Positions 52,027-63,557 of a DNA stretch of 64,000 bases are shown here, in pieces. The stretch covers positions 15,478,105-15,542,104 of the forward strand of contig CM119267.1 in the NCBI GenBank assembly GCA_051294375.1, read 5' to 3'. The notes under the pieces are model-generated. The model ran no database searches and was not told the origin of the DNA. It saw only the letters and a list, made by a program, of their open reading frames with translations. Position numbers and translations under genes: made by a program. Every line of letters starts with the position of its first letter. The stretch's first letter is position 1. Source of the DNA: Paraspadella gotoi. Lineage: Eukaryota > Chaetognatha.

Positions 52027-54320
52027 TCATTCCTGTTTCTCTTCCTCCTTGTAATGTCTGAACTCGGGTTTCAGCTCCCACATATTTTTGTGCGGGGCTT
52101 TCATGTTGTAGACGCAGAGTTCATGGAGGATCTCCTTAAGGTAAGTGATCGGCTGCTGGGTAATTCGGACAAGGTCTTTGAGGGAGTAGTATTGATGCTT
52201 CTCGAAGGCGGAGAAGAGCATCTCCTGAACCTTATCCCTGTCGGCGCGCATCTTCTTGGCTTCGCCCTTTTGACGAGATTCCATGAGATTGGCGTGCGTG
52301 GCCACGGGTTTGTAAGCATTGACAATGGTGTTTATGTGTTGCACCGAACGCTTAGGCTTTTGAGAATTTTCAATCTGTTTCTTTTTCATTTGCATGTAGT
52401 TGGAAGAGTATATGGGCCTACATTCCGCTCGACGAATCACGTGGCCCTCCAATCGTAATTTCGGCTGGAATCTTAAAAAAGAAATTTGCGCGCTCATAGG
52501 CTAGGATAACATTGGCCGATCTGTAACTTGGCTCGACTTACTTGGGCGAGACGTCCGTATCTTCTTTCGTGTCGGACGAATCCTCTTTGGCTAAATAAGG
52601 CAAAGGCCATAAGCAATATGGAAGTTACAGAAATTGTTTAAGTTTTGCAGTTCAAGACAATCCAAAACAAACCTAAACTTTCATGAGAAAAAACGGCCAA
52701 AACTTGATCGGGTCTTCCCAGGGTAAACTTGTGTTCCTTAGGAACAACTTGATTTCCTACAAAATTTTCAAAAAAGTGACCATTGATAAATTACCTAATA
52801 AAAATCTTAAAAGCATAAGGATCGTCGCAATCGCATAAGAAAAATCTGGATTGACGACAAATTTTGATACTAAAAAAATCAAATTTGAGAAAAAAAAAGA
52901 AAATAAAATTAAAATTTAATAAAAAATAAAATAAATAAAATTCAGCTCCTTGTATTTTGATGCTAGTGCGGAGTACAATAAGTATTCCCCGATCTAATAC
53001 TTAAGGGAGTGGTCTTTTCATACAATTGAAACATTCTTTGAAATATTTTCCACTTCATTGATAGGGAAGCCAGGTAATCTGGGAGTAAATAAACGGGACT
53101 GTGAGAGAGTCTTGATTGAAAGCTTGCAGGGACCTGCTATGTAATTATCTTGTAAGAGTGATGGAGGCCTTAAACCACCAAAGCCTGTCCAAAGTCAGGG
53201 GCAAGATAGCTTATTTATTAAATGAATGGATAATTTTTATATTGGTTGTACCAATTTCATAAAGAATAATGAATATAATTATAAAACGGTAAAATAACTT
53301 ATTTTCGAGTTTAATTTTTAGCAAGTGCTAAGTCTGGAAAAACATTATTGAAGGTACTTTTGTTTTACTTTTAGCCCGCATATGCGAGCAGTTTGATCGA
53401 ATGCGACCTCTCTAAACTATCAACATTCCCAGACAAAAGAAAGTGGAACTTGAATCAGACTGACAAATGAAGTAAAGACTAAAGTTAGGGACCAACTCCA
53501 GAGATAATATAAAATTTCGACTATTAGCAAAGTATTTTTGGTTGTCTTGACTAAATATTTAAGCAATCATTTTCCAAAAAAATTTACATTATACGTCTTG
53601 ATTAATACATTAAATATTACTTGTCTTTTTTCACATTATAAAAATTTTTTTTTTAAATCTTAAAATGTTTTGATGGATTCTGATAGAGCATAAAAAGTTA
53701 AACAAGAAATATAATTACAGCTTTTAAAAATTCTTACGTTTTAAAATTTTAAAATTATTAAAAAAAATTTTGGCCTTTCCTATTTATAAATAAATATTAA
53801 AAAATTAATTATTTGGGTATAGAGCAATATTAGAAATTTTTTGTCTATTGAAAGTATTCTTAAAAATGTCTAAATATTCGTTTGAGCATGTATTCGCTCT
53901 AAATTTTTTACTCACCCCATTGAGAGCGGCTACCCCTAATTAGATATCACTTGGGCTTATTCTAATTCGTAAACAATCATTCAATTCCCACCTAAGGGTT
54001 TTGGTCCACCCTCAGCTGGTTCGGAGTCGTTTTGAAGGAGTTTGTCGGGAAGGATGAGCGTGACTTCTTGTTCTTTGCCTTTTTCAGCCTGAACGATACG
54101 AATCTTCCCTACCTCCTCGGAAACGCTACCTTCTGTGACGGCGGATGAGGCCTCTTCCCATTTCTGAGATATATATTTAGGGACCTAGAAGAGGACCCAG
54201 CCTATGAATTTGACTTAGTAAAAATTTTAATGAATCTTCATTTATAATAAAAGAAAAGCTCACCTTGACTAACCACAACCCACGAGCCGCCCAAGTTGTA
54301 TCCAATTCTTTCCATTCCAT
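52027..54320 (-). CDS. GTF2F2: Transcription factor IIF subunit beta (RAP30)
   Basis: GTF2F2 pairs with RAP74 and recruits RNA polymerase II to promoters. Five exons (54264-54320, 53992-54184, 52679-52756, 52542-52590, 52027-52471) give 273 residues, against 249 in human. The N-terminal dimerisation part starts WAARGLWLVKVPKYISQKWE. The C-terminal winged helix is highly conserved: VQEMLFSAFEKHQYYSLKDL and the block ending KNMWELKPEFRHYKEEEK. VIRRAECRPIYSSNYMQMKK also matches. A short acidic exon (KEDSSDTKEDTDVSP) is not conserved. Intron 2 is 1.2 kb and contains an AT-rich dispersed repeat. The stop is 111 bp upstream of the VKORC1 ATG. Confidence 0.96.
52757..53991. repeat. AT-rich intron of GTF2F2 with a dispersed repeat
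   Basis: The segment about 53640-53870 shares GGATTCTGATAGAGC, TTTATAAATAAATATTAAAA and the block around TGTCTATTGAAAGTATTC with parts of UAP1 intron 5 near 19170-19200 and 18700-18780. This marks a repeat family present at least twice in the window. No terminal repeats or coding frame were recognised. Confidence 0.55.
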
Positions 54321-54524
54321 TTTACAAAGTTTAAATAATTATTAGTAGAAAGTTTTGAAAAATACTCCTAAAATCGAATTGAATATAAGAAAAAAAAGTG
54401 TGTAAAATCTTCAATGAGGAAGAAAACACCTTATAGGGAATGTAATTTAAAAACACTAAGGCTATGAGGCACAACAGTTCAAATATAAAAATTAACAAGA
54501 AAATATACAATGTAATTAACATTG

Positions 54525-56350
54525 TCAGTTGAGAAATCTGCGGCATTTTTGGCTTCCACACCGACACGCCTGCCGTTTACGTGGCGTCTTTGCTTTGAAC
54601 ACAGTCGCTCCTGATGTTCCGGTAGTGGGGGAGGCGCGGTTGGAAACTGAAGCGTTTTTCACCGGAGAAAATATGATCTTTTTTGTCGGAGTTTTATTTT
54701 CATCAACACCAGAGCTTTCTGGAGCCGTGACGTAGACACTGGAGTCTAAGGAGGTGTCGGCGAAGTAAAGCGAATTTGAGAGTTGGTCGTTTCCTAAATC
54801 AAAATGAATGAATTAAAATAAAACTTTAGAGACACGAGCACCGAATAAAAGATTGCGTTTCAAATAAAATTGGATATAGATTATGGTAAAGTAATGATCA
54901 ATTTTTGCAAACCTTGGTACTCTCCATCATCGGACCGATCCAGAAAAGATTCATCATTTTCCAAGGACATCATATAATCGAAGGTCAACTCTTCTCCTTT
55001 CTTGACGTCCTTGCAAGCGAAGAGGCCCAGATAGGGCATCTTGACGTGGATGTTATTGATGAAAACGTTCTTGATCTTCATATTAGGGTCGCAACTGTGG
55101 TTGACGAAATGAGCCACGTTGCCAAACTTTGCGGCGTCGATGGTATAAAATTCGTCGCCCGGGACGTGGTCGTCGGCGAGATCAAGATCGAAGAGATAAG
55201 TCATGCCACTCTCGTCGTACACCTTGCCGCGCGCCTCCGCCTCCTCGTGACTGATGAGCTCCCCGAGATAGGTCATCACGTATTCGCCGGCTTTGACGTC
55301 GCGCAGAGTCTTGACTCCCCACCCGCGGTTATTTTCCGTGCGAAAGATGCAGACGGGAATTTTTCTTCCCCGTTGAACGACTCGGTTGTGACAGTCCGGT
55401 CCACAAGAGCAGAGACGGTTGCACTCATAGATCGGAGAGAAAAGGTCGGGATCGCGGAGCCGCTTTCGCTTATTGTAAGCCATGCTAGTCTCGTTGCGCC
55501 CAGGGCAACAATTTTTTCCTCCGCACTCGACGCAAGAACATCCCAGGAGAGGGTCGTCGGGGAAAAGGATGGGTAGGAGCGGCCTGTAGTCCGCAATGTA
55601 GGTGAAATCTTTGGGAGGACCTTCGTCGTCGACTTGGTTTTCCACGACGATCTTGGCAGAGTCGATCTCGTTCATCTCTCTCTCCCACTCTTTTAAGGCT
55701 TTTAACTGCTTCGCTCGAATGTCGTCGTTTTTGTTGATGCTGTCGTTAGTTTTATTTTTGTGGTTGTTGTTGTTTTTATCGTCCTTTTTCTCGAAATCGG
55801 GGGAGGGCGAAGGTGGTGACTTAGGAGACATCGCCAGCCACCGATTGAAAAATGGATTATTAGTTTTCATTTTCTTATTAGGCGTAGCAGCCTCGTCGCT
55901 GTCGTCTTGAGACGCACGTTTTCGCAGCATCGTAATTTGTACGCCATTTGATTTGGCAGGCACCGGAGTCAACGGCTGAGGAGTCGTCGAAGCACATTTT
56001 GGTGGGCTTTTCGGCGTCGAAGTACTCGTCGTGGACTCCACAACGAGCGACGCTTTACTTTTCAAGAAGCTGCGCCACGCTTTGTCCGCGGATTTCTTTA
56101 ATGCACAAAAAGCTGCAGGATTCTCTTTAGACATTTTCTTCATCCCCTCATGGTGGGCTTGGAGCAGCTTTGGGGCGCCGTCAAGATTGTGAAGAGGCTC
56201 CCAAGTGTTTTCGTCATCGCTGTAACCTTTCCATTTCACGTAGTAATAGTAATTGCGTTTGTATTTTATCACGTGATAAATAATTTTTTCGACTTCGTAT
56301 TCTGTTTCTTGTTCGTCTTTCTGTTCATTCCCCTCTCCAATGGAACTCAT
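54525..56350 (-). CDS. SUV39H1: SUV39H-type histone H3K9 methyltransferase
   Basis: This enzyme trimethylates H3K9 in heterochromatin. Exons 54913-56350 and 54525-54793 give 568 residues, against 412 in human. Order: chromodomain (YEVEKIIYHVIKYKRNYYYY, VKWKGYSDDENTWEP); a Ser/Pro/Lys/Asn-rich linker; pre-SET with GCSCVECGGKNCCPG and YECNRLCSCGPDCHNRVVQR; SET with NRGWGVKTLRDVKAGEYVMT, NHSCDPN and ELTFDY; post-SET CRCGSQKCRRFLN at the very end. The link from SET to post-SET is about 105 residues instead of about 40 and is Ser/Thr/Lys-rich. There is no eIF2-gamma part as in insect Su(var)3-9. Confidence 0.95.
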
Positions 56351-56875
56351 TCTGATTACCTAATCCTAGTCAAGAAAGTGGACCGTAATAAAAACGATTT
56401 TTGTCAAGAGAATTTTCGATCACATTGACAATGTTTCATTCTTAACTATTATGAACCGCACGACAAAAAAGAAGCAATTGAATCTAATTTTTGCCATCAT
56501 TTCAGGGATGAGGGCATAACTGATTACAAAAATAATAAATGGATTTACGTCTCACATGAGTTGTTAGAAATTTAATTTCTAGATTTTCATTCTCATCCAT
56601 GAAAAACTAAAAAGTTTAAATTAAACTAGGTATAACAAGCTGAATTGTAGATTCAATAAAGAATAACTTTTATTTTTTATATTTTATTGAAAGCATCTCT
56701 TAATTTTTTTTATAAATAAGAAAATATAATTCCATATAAATAAAGTTACATTATTTTTCAAAGGGAGTAAAACGAAAATGGGTCAAAAAAAGCGACAAAA
56801 AAACGTGACTTAGTTTATAAAAAAATTGCTATTAAGTCAACCCTAACTATTCATCACTATTCACTAAACATTCAA
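56351..56875. other. AT-rich intergenic spacer
   Basis: 525 bases between NPLOC4 and SUV39H. No gene, RNA or clear repeat recognised. It should include the SUV39H promoter. Confidence 0.5.
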
Positions 56876-59800
56876 TCAGGACTTCGGCAAAGAGCATATT
56901 TCGCAAGTCGTTAGCTGGGGTTGGTTCAAAAATGTACAGTGCGGACACGCCCACATGGCGCCAGAAGAAGAAACGTTGACGGCCGAGGCGCCCGCTCCCC
57001 CGCTGGCCGCGGTTGCTCTGGGCGATGCGGCATCCAGAGGCCCGCCAGGTCCAGGCGTGGGACCCATCATGGGCTCCGGGGAGGGTCCTTGAGCCGCGAT
57101 AAGCTGTTCAACCGTGGCCCAGGCCTCTTCGTTGGCCCAGCTGGCGGCCAACTCGCGGTTTTTGGTCCGGACGGCATCGAGCAGGGGATCCAAAAACGGA
57201 CGCATCGGGTAGATGTCCATTTTAGCTAGGTAAAAGAGAAAATGAAGATCGGAAACAGCTTCGAGAAAAGTTCTTCGGTCGAATTGCGCCAAGTAGGTAG
57301 AGAGGGCGCCGAAGTCCTGCATCTCGCCCATAACTTCCCGATTTTCAGGGGGAAAAGAGCGCGAAGTCCCGACGGAAAAGTAGGAGCCGCCAGTTTCTTT
57401 AGACACGGCGGCGGGCACGTCGATTAGGAGGTATTCGAGGGGAAGAGGCCGACCGAGCTTAGTGACTTCATTGTTATATTCATCCTTGAGCTTATAGAAG
57501 ACGTCGGGAACATATTGCTCGTTGGAGGACTCTTTCACATAGCCTAGTTCAGGAGCGTCTCGACAGGGAACCATGCAGTTGTCGCGAACCAAGGCCATGC
57601 ACTGGTTGGAGACCTATACAAACATTCCATTAAATACGATTTACAAATTTAAACTACTCAAAGACATGCCTGGTATCCCTCTGGATGAATTTGGTTGTTT
57701 TTATCTCCGGTCATAACCACCGTAACAAATTTAGAGCCGAAAAATCCATCTGCCGACAGTTTGCACGGGTTGGGATTATCGCTTTGAAACTTCCCAGCCA
57801 TGATGCATTCCTTGTATTAAAAAAAAAAAATAATAAAATAAAATTGGGGGGAATTAAAAACTGGGTTGGCAAAAACCTGGGTTTTTTTGGGTTTTTTAAA
57901 ATTATAGATAGCAGACTGTCATATTAATTTTTTTTAAGATACAAATTTAAAATATTTAATTATTTATACTTCTTAAGTGATTACTGATAAAAATATATAA
58001 AAATATACTGATTATATTTAATAATAGTATTAATGAATTAATATTTTTTATGGTAAACAGAAATGTAATAAATATAAATATTATATTTTCTGAATAAAAC
58101 CTGTTATAAAAAAAGTGTATAAACTTAATTTTATTAGAAAATAGTAATTAAATACTCAAAATAATTTGATATAAATATGCATCATAAACATTTATATAAA
58201 TTACTAATACATTGAAAATTGAAGTACATCTTTAGTACGTGTTTTTGCGGAATTAACTTGTCTTTTGGGCTAAAAATAAATTTTGATGTTCGGATAAAAT
58301 ATTTGAGTTAATTTAATAATTCCTGACGCCAATATATATTTTCCCGCATTCTCGTTACTTTACTCCTGGTTAGGATACCTTTTCAGAGAATTCTTTAACG
58401 TGTGACTAATAGTCAAATATATAATTATATTGAAGTTTAATTTTTTCTGATAAATAGCTTTAAAAGAACCCTAACCTTGTGTTAAATAATAACGAGAGAA
58501 TAGCAATCATTTTTAATGTGTCGCTCTTTACATAATTTGCGATTCATGATTAGGATTACTTAATATAAGGAAAATGGTACAGAAGCCAGCAACAAAAGTG
58601 ATACTGATATTAAACATGTAAAACATAGGTTTAGGGTAATTTTTTATCATTAAATTATATAGTTTTGGGTGGGTTTTTTAATGCCAACCCTGATTAAAAA
58701 TGTCGTCGGGAGATAGCGTCTTTCACCTGCCCCGAAAGAAAATGAGAATCAACGTTGCCTCGATAATGTTTGACTGTCCCCTGCTGCAAATCGTCGGCCA
58801 TCAGATCGGTGAAGATCCATCCTATCCTGCGGAGACCCAACTTTGACGCCAAATCGTCGATTAGTTCTGCGTATGGATCCTCCAGCAGATCCAGACTATT
58901 GGTGGTAGACGTCTTTAAAAAGAAAAATTGACAAAAAGGAGGGATAAAGGAGCAAAATATAGTATTTTGGATTAAAGGTAAACAAATAAATTAAAGTTTA
59001 CTCAATACTCATACTCACTCGTTGATTCGCTTTAATTCGATATACCTGCGGTGGTTCGTAGATGGCACAGACTTTGGCCCGAATACCCAACGGGACCAGG
59101 GAGTGGGTTTCGTAAACTCCGTACATGAAACCAAGTCGCTGGTTGCCGGTGCGACGCCAATAATCCAGAAATCGGTCGACAATGAACGCATTCTCAAACA
59201 TGATGTTGTCCACATGACGATAAGTTTGTCGATTCAAAGTAACGGGACTATGAGAAAAGAATCGGGTTGAACCATACGACGTCATCGGTTTACTAGTTTC
59301 ATTTAAATTCCTAATAAATTACTTAGGTTGGCACTTAGAGCAAAGACCCTTGGGGTAAGGCGCATGCTCGGGACAGTTGGGCTTGACGCGACAGGAAATG
59401 TTTTCAAGGAAGACGTATTTATCCTTGGTCACGCCGCCCGTCAACTTGCGAAGGTGGGCGTGGAAGGACGTGAATTTGATTGGTGGATCGCAGCTTTTCA
59501 AGTAGTTCTCATCATAGGGTTCTGACAAGAAAATATGAAATTTTTAATTTAATTACAAAATACAGTAAGTCAGCACTCGATTAATTAAAATTCAGAACCT
59601 AGCGGGACGCAGTGAAGGCATTTCTGTTGGGTTCCATGGCGACAAAGTTGGGGATCACGTTGCCGAATGATTTGTCCGCTTTCTTTCCCCAAAATCTTGT
59701 CAACCTCATCTTCGATAACTTCCGACGCCTTACGAACCTCGGTCACTTCTTCCTCGCGCTTAAAGTAGAAAATTAATAAATTAGATAAGTAAATTAACGA

Positions 59801-60153
59801 ATAAGTTTTATTTTGAATAACATCCTTCCGAATCTTACCTGCCCTTGAATCCCTTCAACAGGCGGTTTAATCATGTGTCCGTTGGTAGTTGGAGCGGCTG
59901 GTGTTGCATCTTTGTTGGTTTCCGGTCCGAAGATGTAGAGCATATCACCGTGTTTGATTCCAGCGCCTTGCAGAGACGTCGCGGACGGCCTTAATTCTCG
60001 TTTCTTATCACGCGTTGTGTAGCAAGTCCAACCGGAGGGTCCGAGAGAAAATTCATTCCTCACTTTGTCCAAAAACGATTTGAGGGCCTCCGACGGCGGA
60101 GACGATATCCGCTTTGTCCCCTGCGGCGACTGGACGCGAACAATGATCGACAT
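56876..60153 (-). CDS. NPLOC4: NPL4, p97/VCP cofactor
   Basis: NPL4 with UFD1 recruits p97 to ubiquitinated clients. Seven exons (59839-60153, 59599-59758, 59323-59521, 59046-59247, 58727-58912, 57670-57810, 56876-57613) give 646 residues. The N-terminal ubiquitin-like domain is [14 protein letters not shown] to GDMLYIFG. The zinc region starts [20 protein letters not shown] and ends [14 protein letters not shown]. The inactive MPN domain has [20 protein letters not shown] and [14 protein letters not shown]. The CTD has [20 protein letters not shown]. The C-terminal NZF finger [20 protein letters not shown] matches human, so ubiquitin binding is expected. Intron 6 needs a GC donor (TACCAG/GCATGT at 57670) to give [13 protein letters not shown]. 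Confidence 0.97.
57861..58692. mobile_element. 832-bp hAT-like non-autonomous transposon in NPLOC4 intron 5
   Basis: The left end CTGGGTTGGCAAAAACC and the right end TTAATGCCAACCCTG are inverted repeats starting with a C(A/T)GGG motif typical of hAT elements. A perfect 8-bp direct repeat ATTAAAAA flanks it (57853-57860 and 58693-58700), the duplication size of hAT. Sub-terminal GGGTTTTTT runs occur at both ends. The inside is AT-rich and non-coding. Confidence 0.88.
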
Positions 60154-60556
60154 TGCGCAAGGGTTAGTTGGTTTGGTTAATCGAGTTTTGGTAAAACTGA
60201 AATGTATAATAAAAGTAAAGCGACTTGTGAAAGCAAAATAACTCTTCCGAAACAAATAAAATTATATATCAAAAGCAATCACAGATTTGAGATCTTAAAA
60301 ATTAACAGAAAAACTTTGAAAGACCAATAGAAGTTAGAACGTCAAAAACAAATTACAAAACAAGAAATTCATCAGACAGTTTATACGATAAAACATCTCT
60401 ATACAAAAACTTCACTCAAATTTATAGGTAAAGTACTATAATATAATTAATCATCCTGAAAAACTAAAACAGTAGTACTTAAAAGGTAAATTTTAAAACT
60501 AAAAGACAAGATATAATAACCGTACATTAAAATAAAAATTAAAATTCTCAAATAAT
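60154..60556. other. AT-rich intergenic spacer
   Basis: 403 bases between AOAH and NPLOC4. No feature recognised. The NPLOC4 promoter is expected here. Confidence 0.5.
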
Positions 60557-63500
60557 TTAATAACCTCCCTGATCACCGAACAAATCCAAGATTCTGTCGT
60601 TAAAAGGATTAACTTCTCCCAAAACATGAGGACTGTACTTTTCTATTCTTTCCCAAAGGTACATTCCGACGAGAGCGACGCCGAACTGGTTAGGGTGAAA
60701 CCCGTCCACGGCTTCGATGAGTTGCCAACCTTCACCGCCAACTTTGATCCACTCTTTCGCTATATCATAAAGCGGACTCTCTTGCATAGTGATTTCAATG
60801 TTGCGCCATTTGCCCTGCTGTTCCTCTACAGTCTCTCGTAGAGCCAACGTGAGGTTGTTGGCGCGTTGCTGCGTTAGATTACGGGCCGTTTCATTGTTGT
60901 TCAGCCACCCTAAAGATAAAAACAGCTTTTTTTCTTTTTTTGAACGGTTAAAGAACGTGCTATTTTATTTAAACGGTTTCAATTGCGCACCAAAACAAGG
61001 AGTTATTTCCAAACAGTTCCAAAAATTGTACACATCGCCGTAAGTCACATCGTTCCACAAGCGACCTGGGATTCGTGAAAGAATAAGCAGAAACTTTTTA
61101 AATCTATTCGCCAACTAAGAAAGAATAGTGGGCCCTCACCTAACGGGTGAATACGATGATGGAGATTATCCCAAAGAAACCTTCCGTCGGGCATGCCGAT
61201 TATAACGAGTTGACTCCCAGCCGGCACGGTAGAATTAAGAAACTCGATAGTCTTTAACACGTTTTCCTTCATGACTTTCACAGTGGTCATGTAAGGAAGA
61301 GTGTCACGGTGCCAGTTGCAAACGTCGTTTCCGTTCAGCGAATAAAAGACAATCAATGGGTGATCTCTGGTTTGGTTGCGTCGAAGCATCTTCATGTTGA
61401 TGAGAGTGTCTTCGGAAGCGGCGCCGTTAACCGCGAGATTCTGCAAAACGATTCAAGTTATTGTGTTCATTTACACCAGTTGAAACAAACGCTTTAAGCA
61501 TTGAGCAGAATTACTTGGAAATCCCGATGGTTACAGCGATTTCTTTTTTTCATTCTCTTGTAAATTGAATCGACGGGTCCCTTGATAAAAGATGAAAAAT
61601 CCGTGGAGGGCAAAAACCCCGTGAACGACGACAACTGCGGCCAGTCGCCTATCGGATAGGGGCAGGTTTTAGTAACTCCTTATTTGATTAACAAATCCCT
61701 TTTCCCTCAAGCGCACGAGTCATTAACAATATGAACTACTTCACTTTATGTTTACCTTCGTTTTCAATGATGAAAGAACCGTTGATGAGAACTTTGTCTT
61801 GGAACTGCGTGGGGTCAAACCTTAAGAAAAAGGGTCATTCAATTCAACTTCAAAATAGGCAAAATGGAGTACAAATTCAGAAAGCAGAGCTCCTGGCGAT
61901 TCCGAAATGTATTCACTTTAAACATTTGATGCATTCTACCCCATTTTATATCGGTTTTAATTATAATATAAAATAAAAGAAACCTATCTGAAGAGTTGCA
62001 GGTCAAACGAAAAGGCCAATCCATCTGATATTTTTTATGAATTTTTATTACTGAATTAGAAAAATGTAATAGAGAGACATTTTTAAATTTCAACTTGTAT
62101 CCTTGAAAATGAAACGTTTTAAACTTTAACCCTGAATTTTTTCTAACTGGAACGCGTTTATCAAAATGTCTCTCTATTACATTTTTACAAATGTTTTTAA
62201 GATTGCTAATCAAATTTTTAATTCAATATTATTGCAGTCGTTTAGGCTGCAACTCTTCAAATTCAGTGTAGATTCATTGTAGCTCGAATTTCTTTACCAT
62301 CTATTTAACTGAAGATTTTGTTCATGACTGGAAAACCAACAGAGTAACGAGATTAATTGTTTAATTCTCCCCTTCTAAACTAACCCATACCGTGTTTTAA
62401 CTTCTTACCTAGAATTTTTTAACAAACAGATTGAAAAAAAAATCTTTAAAAAATGTGCTTACCCATTTAACTTAACAATTTCTTATTTACCGATTTCAAA
62501 AAAAATATTTAAAACACAATGTTGACATATGAATAAAAACTTTTTTTTGGTGATTACTGGTGATTACGATGTATTTCTCGATGTATTAGCTCTAATACAT
62601 CAATGATTACGTATTGTTATGCTGAATGACCTTTCCTCTTAAAGCAATTTTCGTTAATTTTAGTAAAAAATGAACCCTTTGTACGTCAACGTATTCACGG
62701 ATCGACGTACCACGACTCTGGCATGTGAAAATGAGCTCCAGCCGAATCTCCCAGCAGCACGATTCCACGCCTTGCCGTACCGGCGCAAAGTTCGTCCTCA
62801 TAGGAGGCACCGGTAACGGGATTAGTTCCAAAGATTCCATTACAATTAGAGTCTTTTTCGACATCTCCAGAGGCCGCAATTCTGCCGGGGTAGATAGATG
62901 CGTCGTTATCGTCGCAATCCTCTCCTCGCCAAGAAGAACCTTGAAATGTTAATTTTTTTAAAAAATTACTTAAAAGCGTGCTTTTGTCGGTTTATATAAT
63001 TCTTGTCGTAAAAGAACCCGATTCAAAACAATACCTCGTAGAGTTTTTTGAGTAGAAAAAAAATCGCGGTCCGAGTCGCTCACGACGGAGTGATTCGTAA
63101 AAATTTTTATCACTTCTTCGCAAAGTTCACGAACATATGGCAAATCGCAAAAGGACCATTCTGTAAAGGAAAACTTTTAAGCAAGGCGCAGGGAGAGAGA
63201 TGGCGAAGGGGGAGAAGAAGGAATGAGGAGAAAATGAAGGTCGGAAAAATAAAGGATAAAAGCCTTACCAAAATTAGGAGGACTTCCCAATAAACGCAGA
63301 TCGGAGACGAGTCTGTGAAAAACTTGGCGGGTGGAGGTCTTGGACTGTAAAAATGATTGGTAATGTTTTGGTGTTCTCTTTTTTTTCTGGTTAGCGGATT
63401 TTGGGCGATGAAAAAGAAAGCAGTTGGGCTGAGAAGGATCGTCCATTACGCAGATGTTCAACGAGTGACAAATGGCTTCCGGTGAATGTCTGCTCACGAG

Positions 63501-63557
63501 AGAACGAACGATTGACTTGCCAAACCAATAGACGACGGTGCGACACAAGTAAACCCA
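60557..63557 (-). CDS. AOAH: Acyloxyacyl hydrolase, 5' part outside the window
   Basis: AOAH removes secondary acyl chains from lipopolysaccharide and detoxifies it. Eight exons are visible (63269-63557, 63035-63160, 62711-62939, 61756-61820, 61515-61678, 61140-61440, 60991-61065, 60557-60909), encoding 533 residues. The first is the C-terminal half of the saposin-B domain (PEAICHSLNICVM). Then come FCDLPYVRELC, DCDDNDASIYPGRIAASGDV and SNCNGIFGTNPVTGASYEDE. The GDSL-type nucleophile is in VLLLGDSAGAHFHMPESW. Next come GDWPQLSSFTGFLPST, FYSLNGNDVCNW, GMPDGRFLWDNLHHRIHPLG, WQLIEAVDGFHPNQ (catalytic Asp/His) and the end FNDRILDLFGDQGGY. The signal peptide and first saposin cysteines must lie upstream of 63557, probably beyond the edge. 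It should be secreted or lysosomal. Confidence 0.94.
61989..62259. mobile_element. 271-bp fold-back element in AOAH intron
   Basis: TGAAGAGTTGCAG at the left is mirrored by CTGCAACTCTTCA at the right, with matching continuing inward. Inside lies a second inverted pair, AATGTAATAGAGAGACATTT and AAATGTCTCTCTATTACATT, so the transcript could fold into a long hairpin. No clear target duplication is seen. Confidence 0.7.

Noticed and set aside
54905-55576. Plus-strand 223-codon frame
   Set aside because: Antisense shadow of the SUV39H SET domain.
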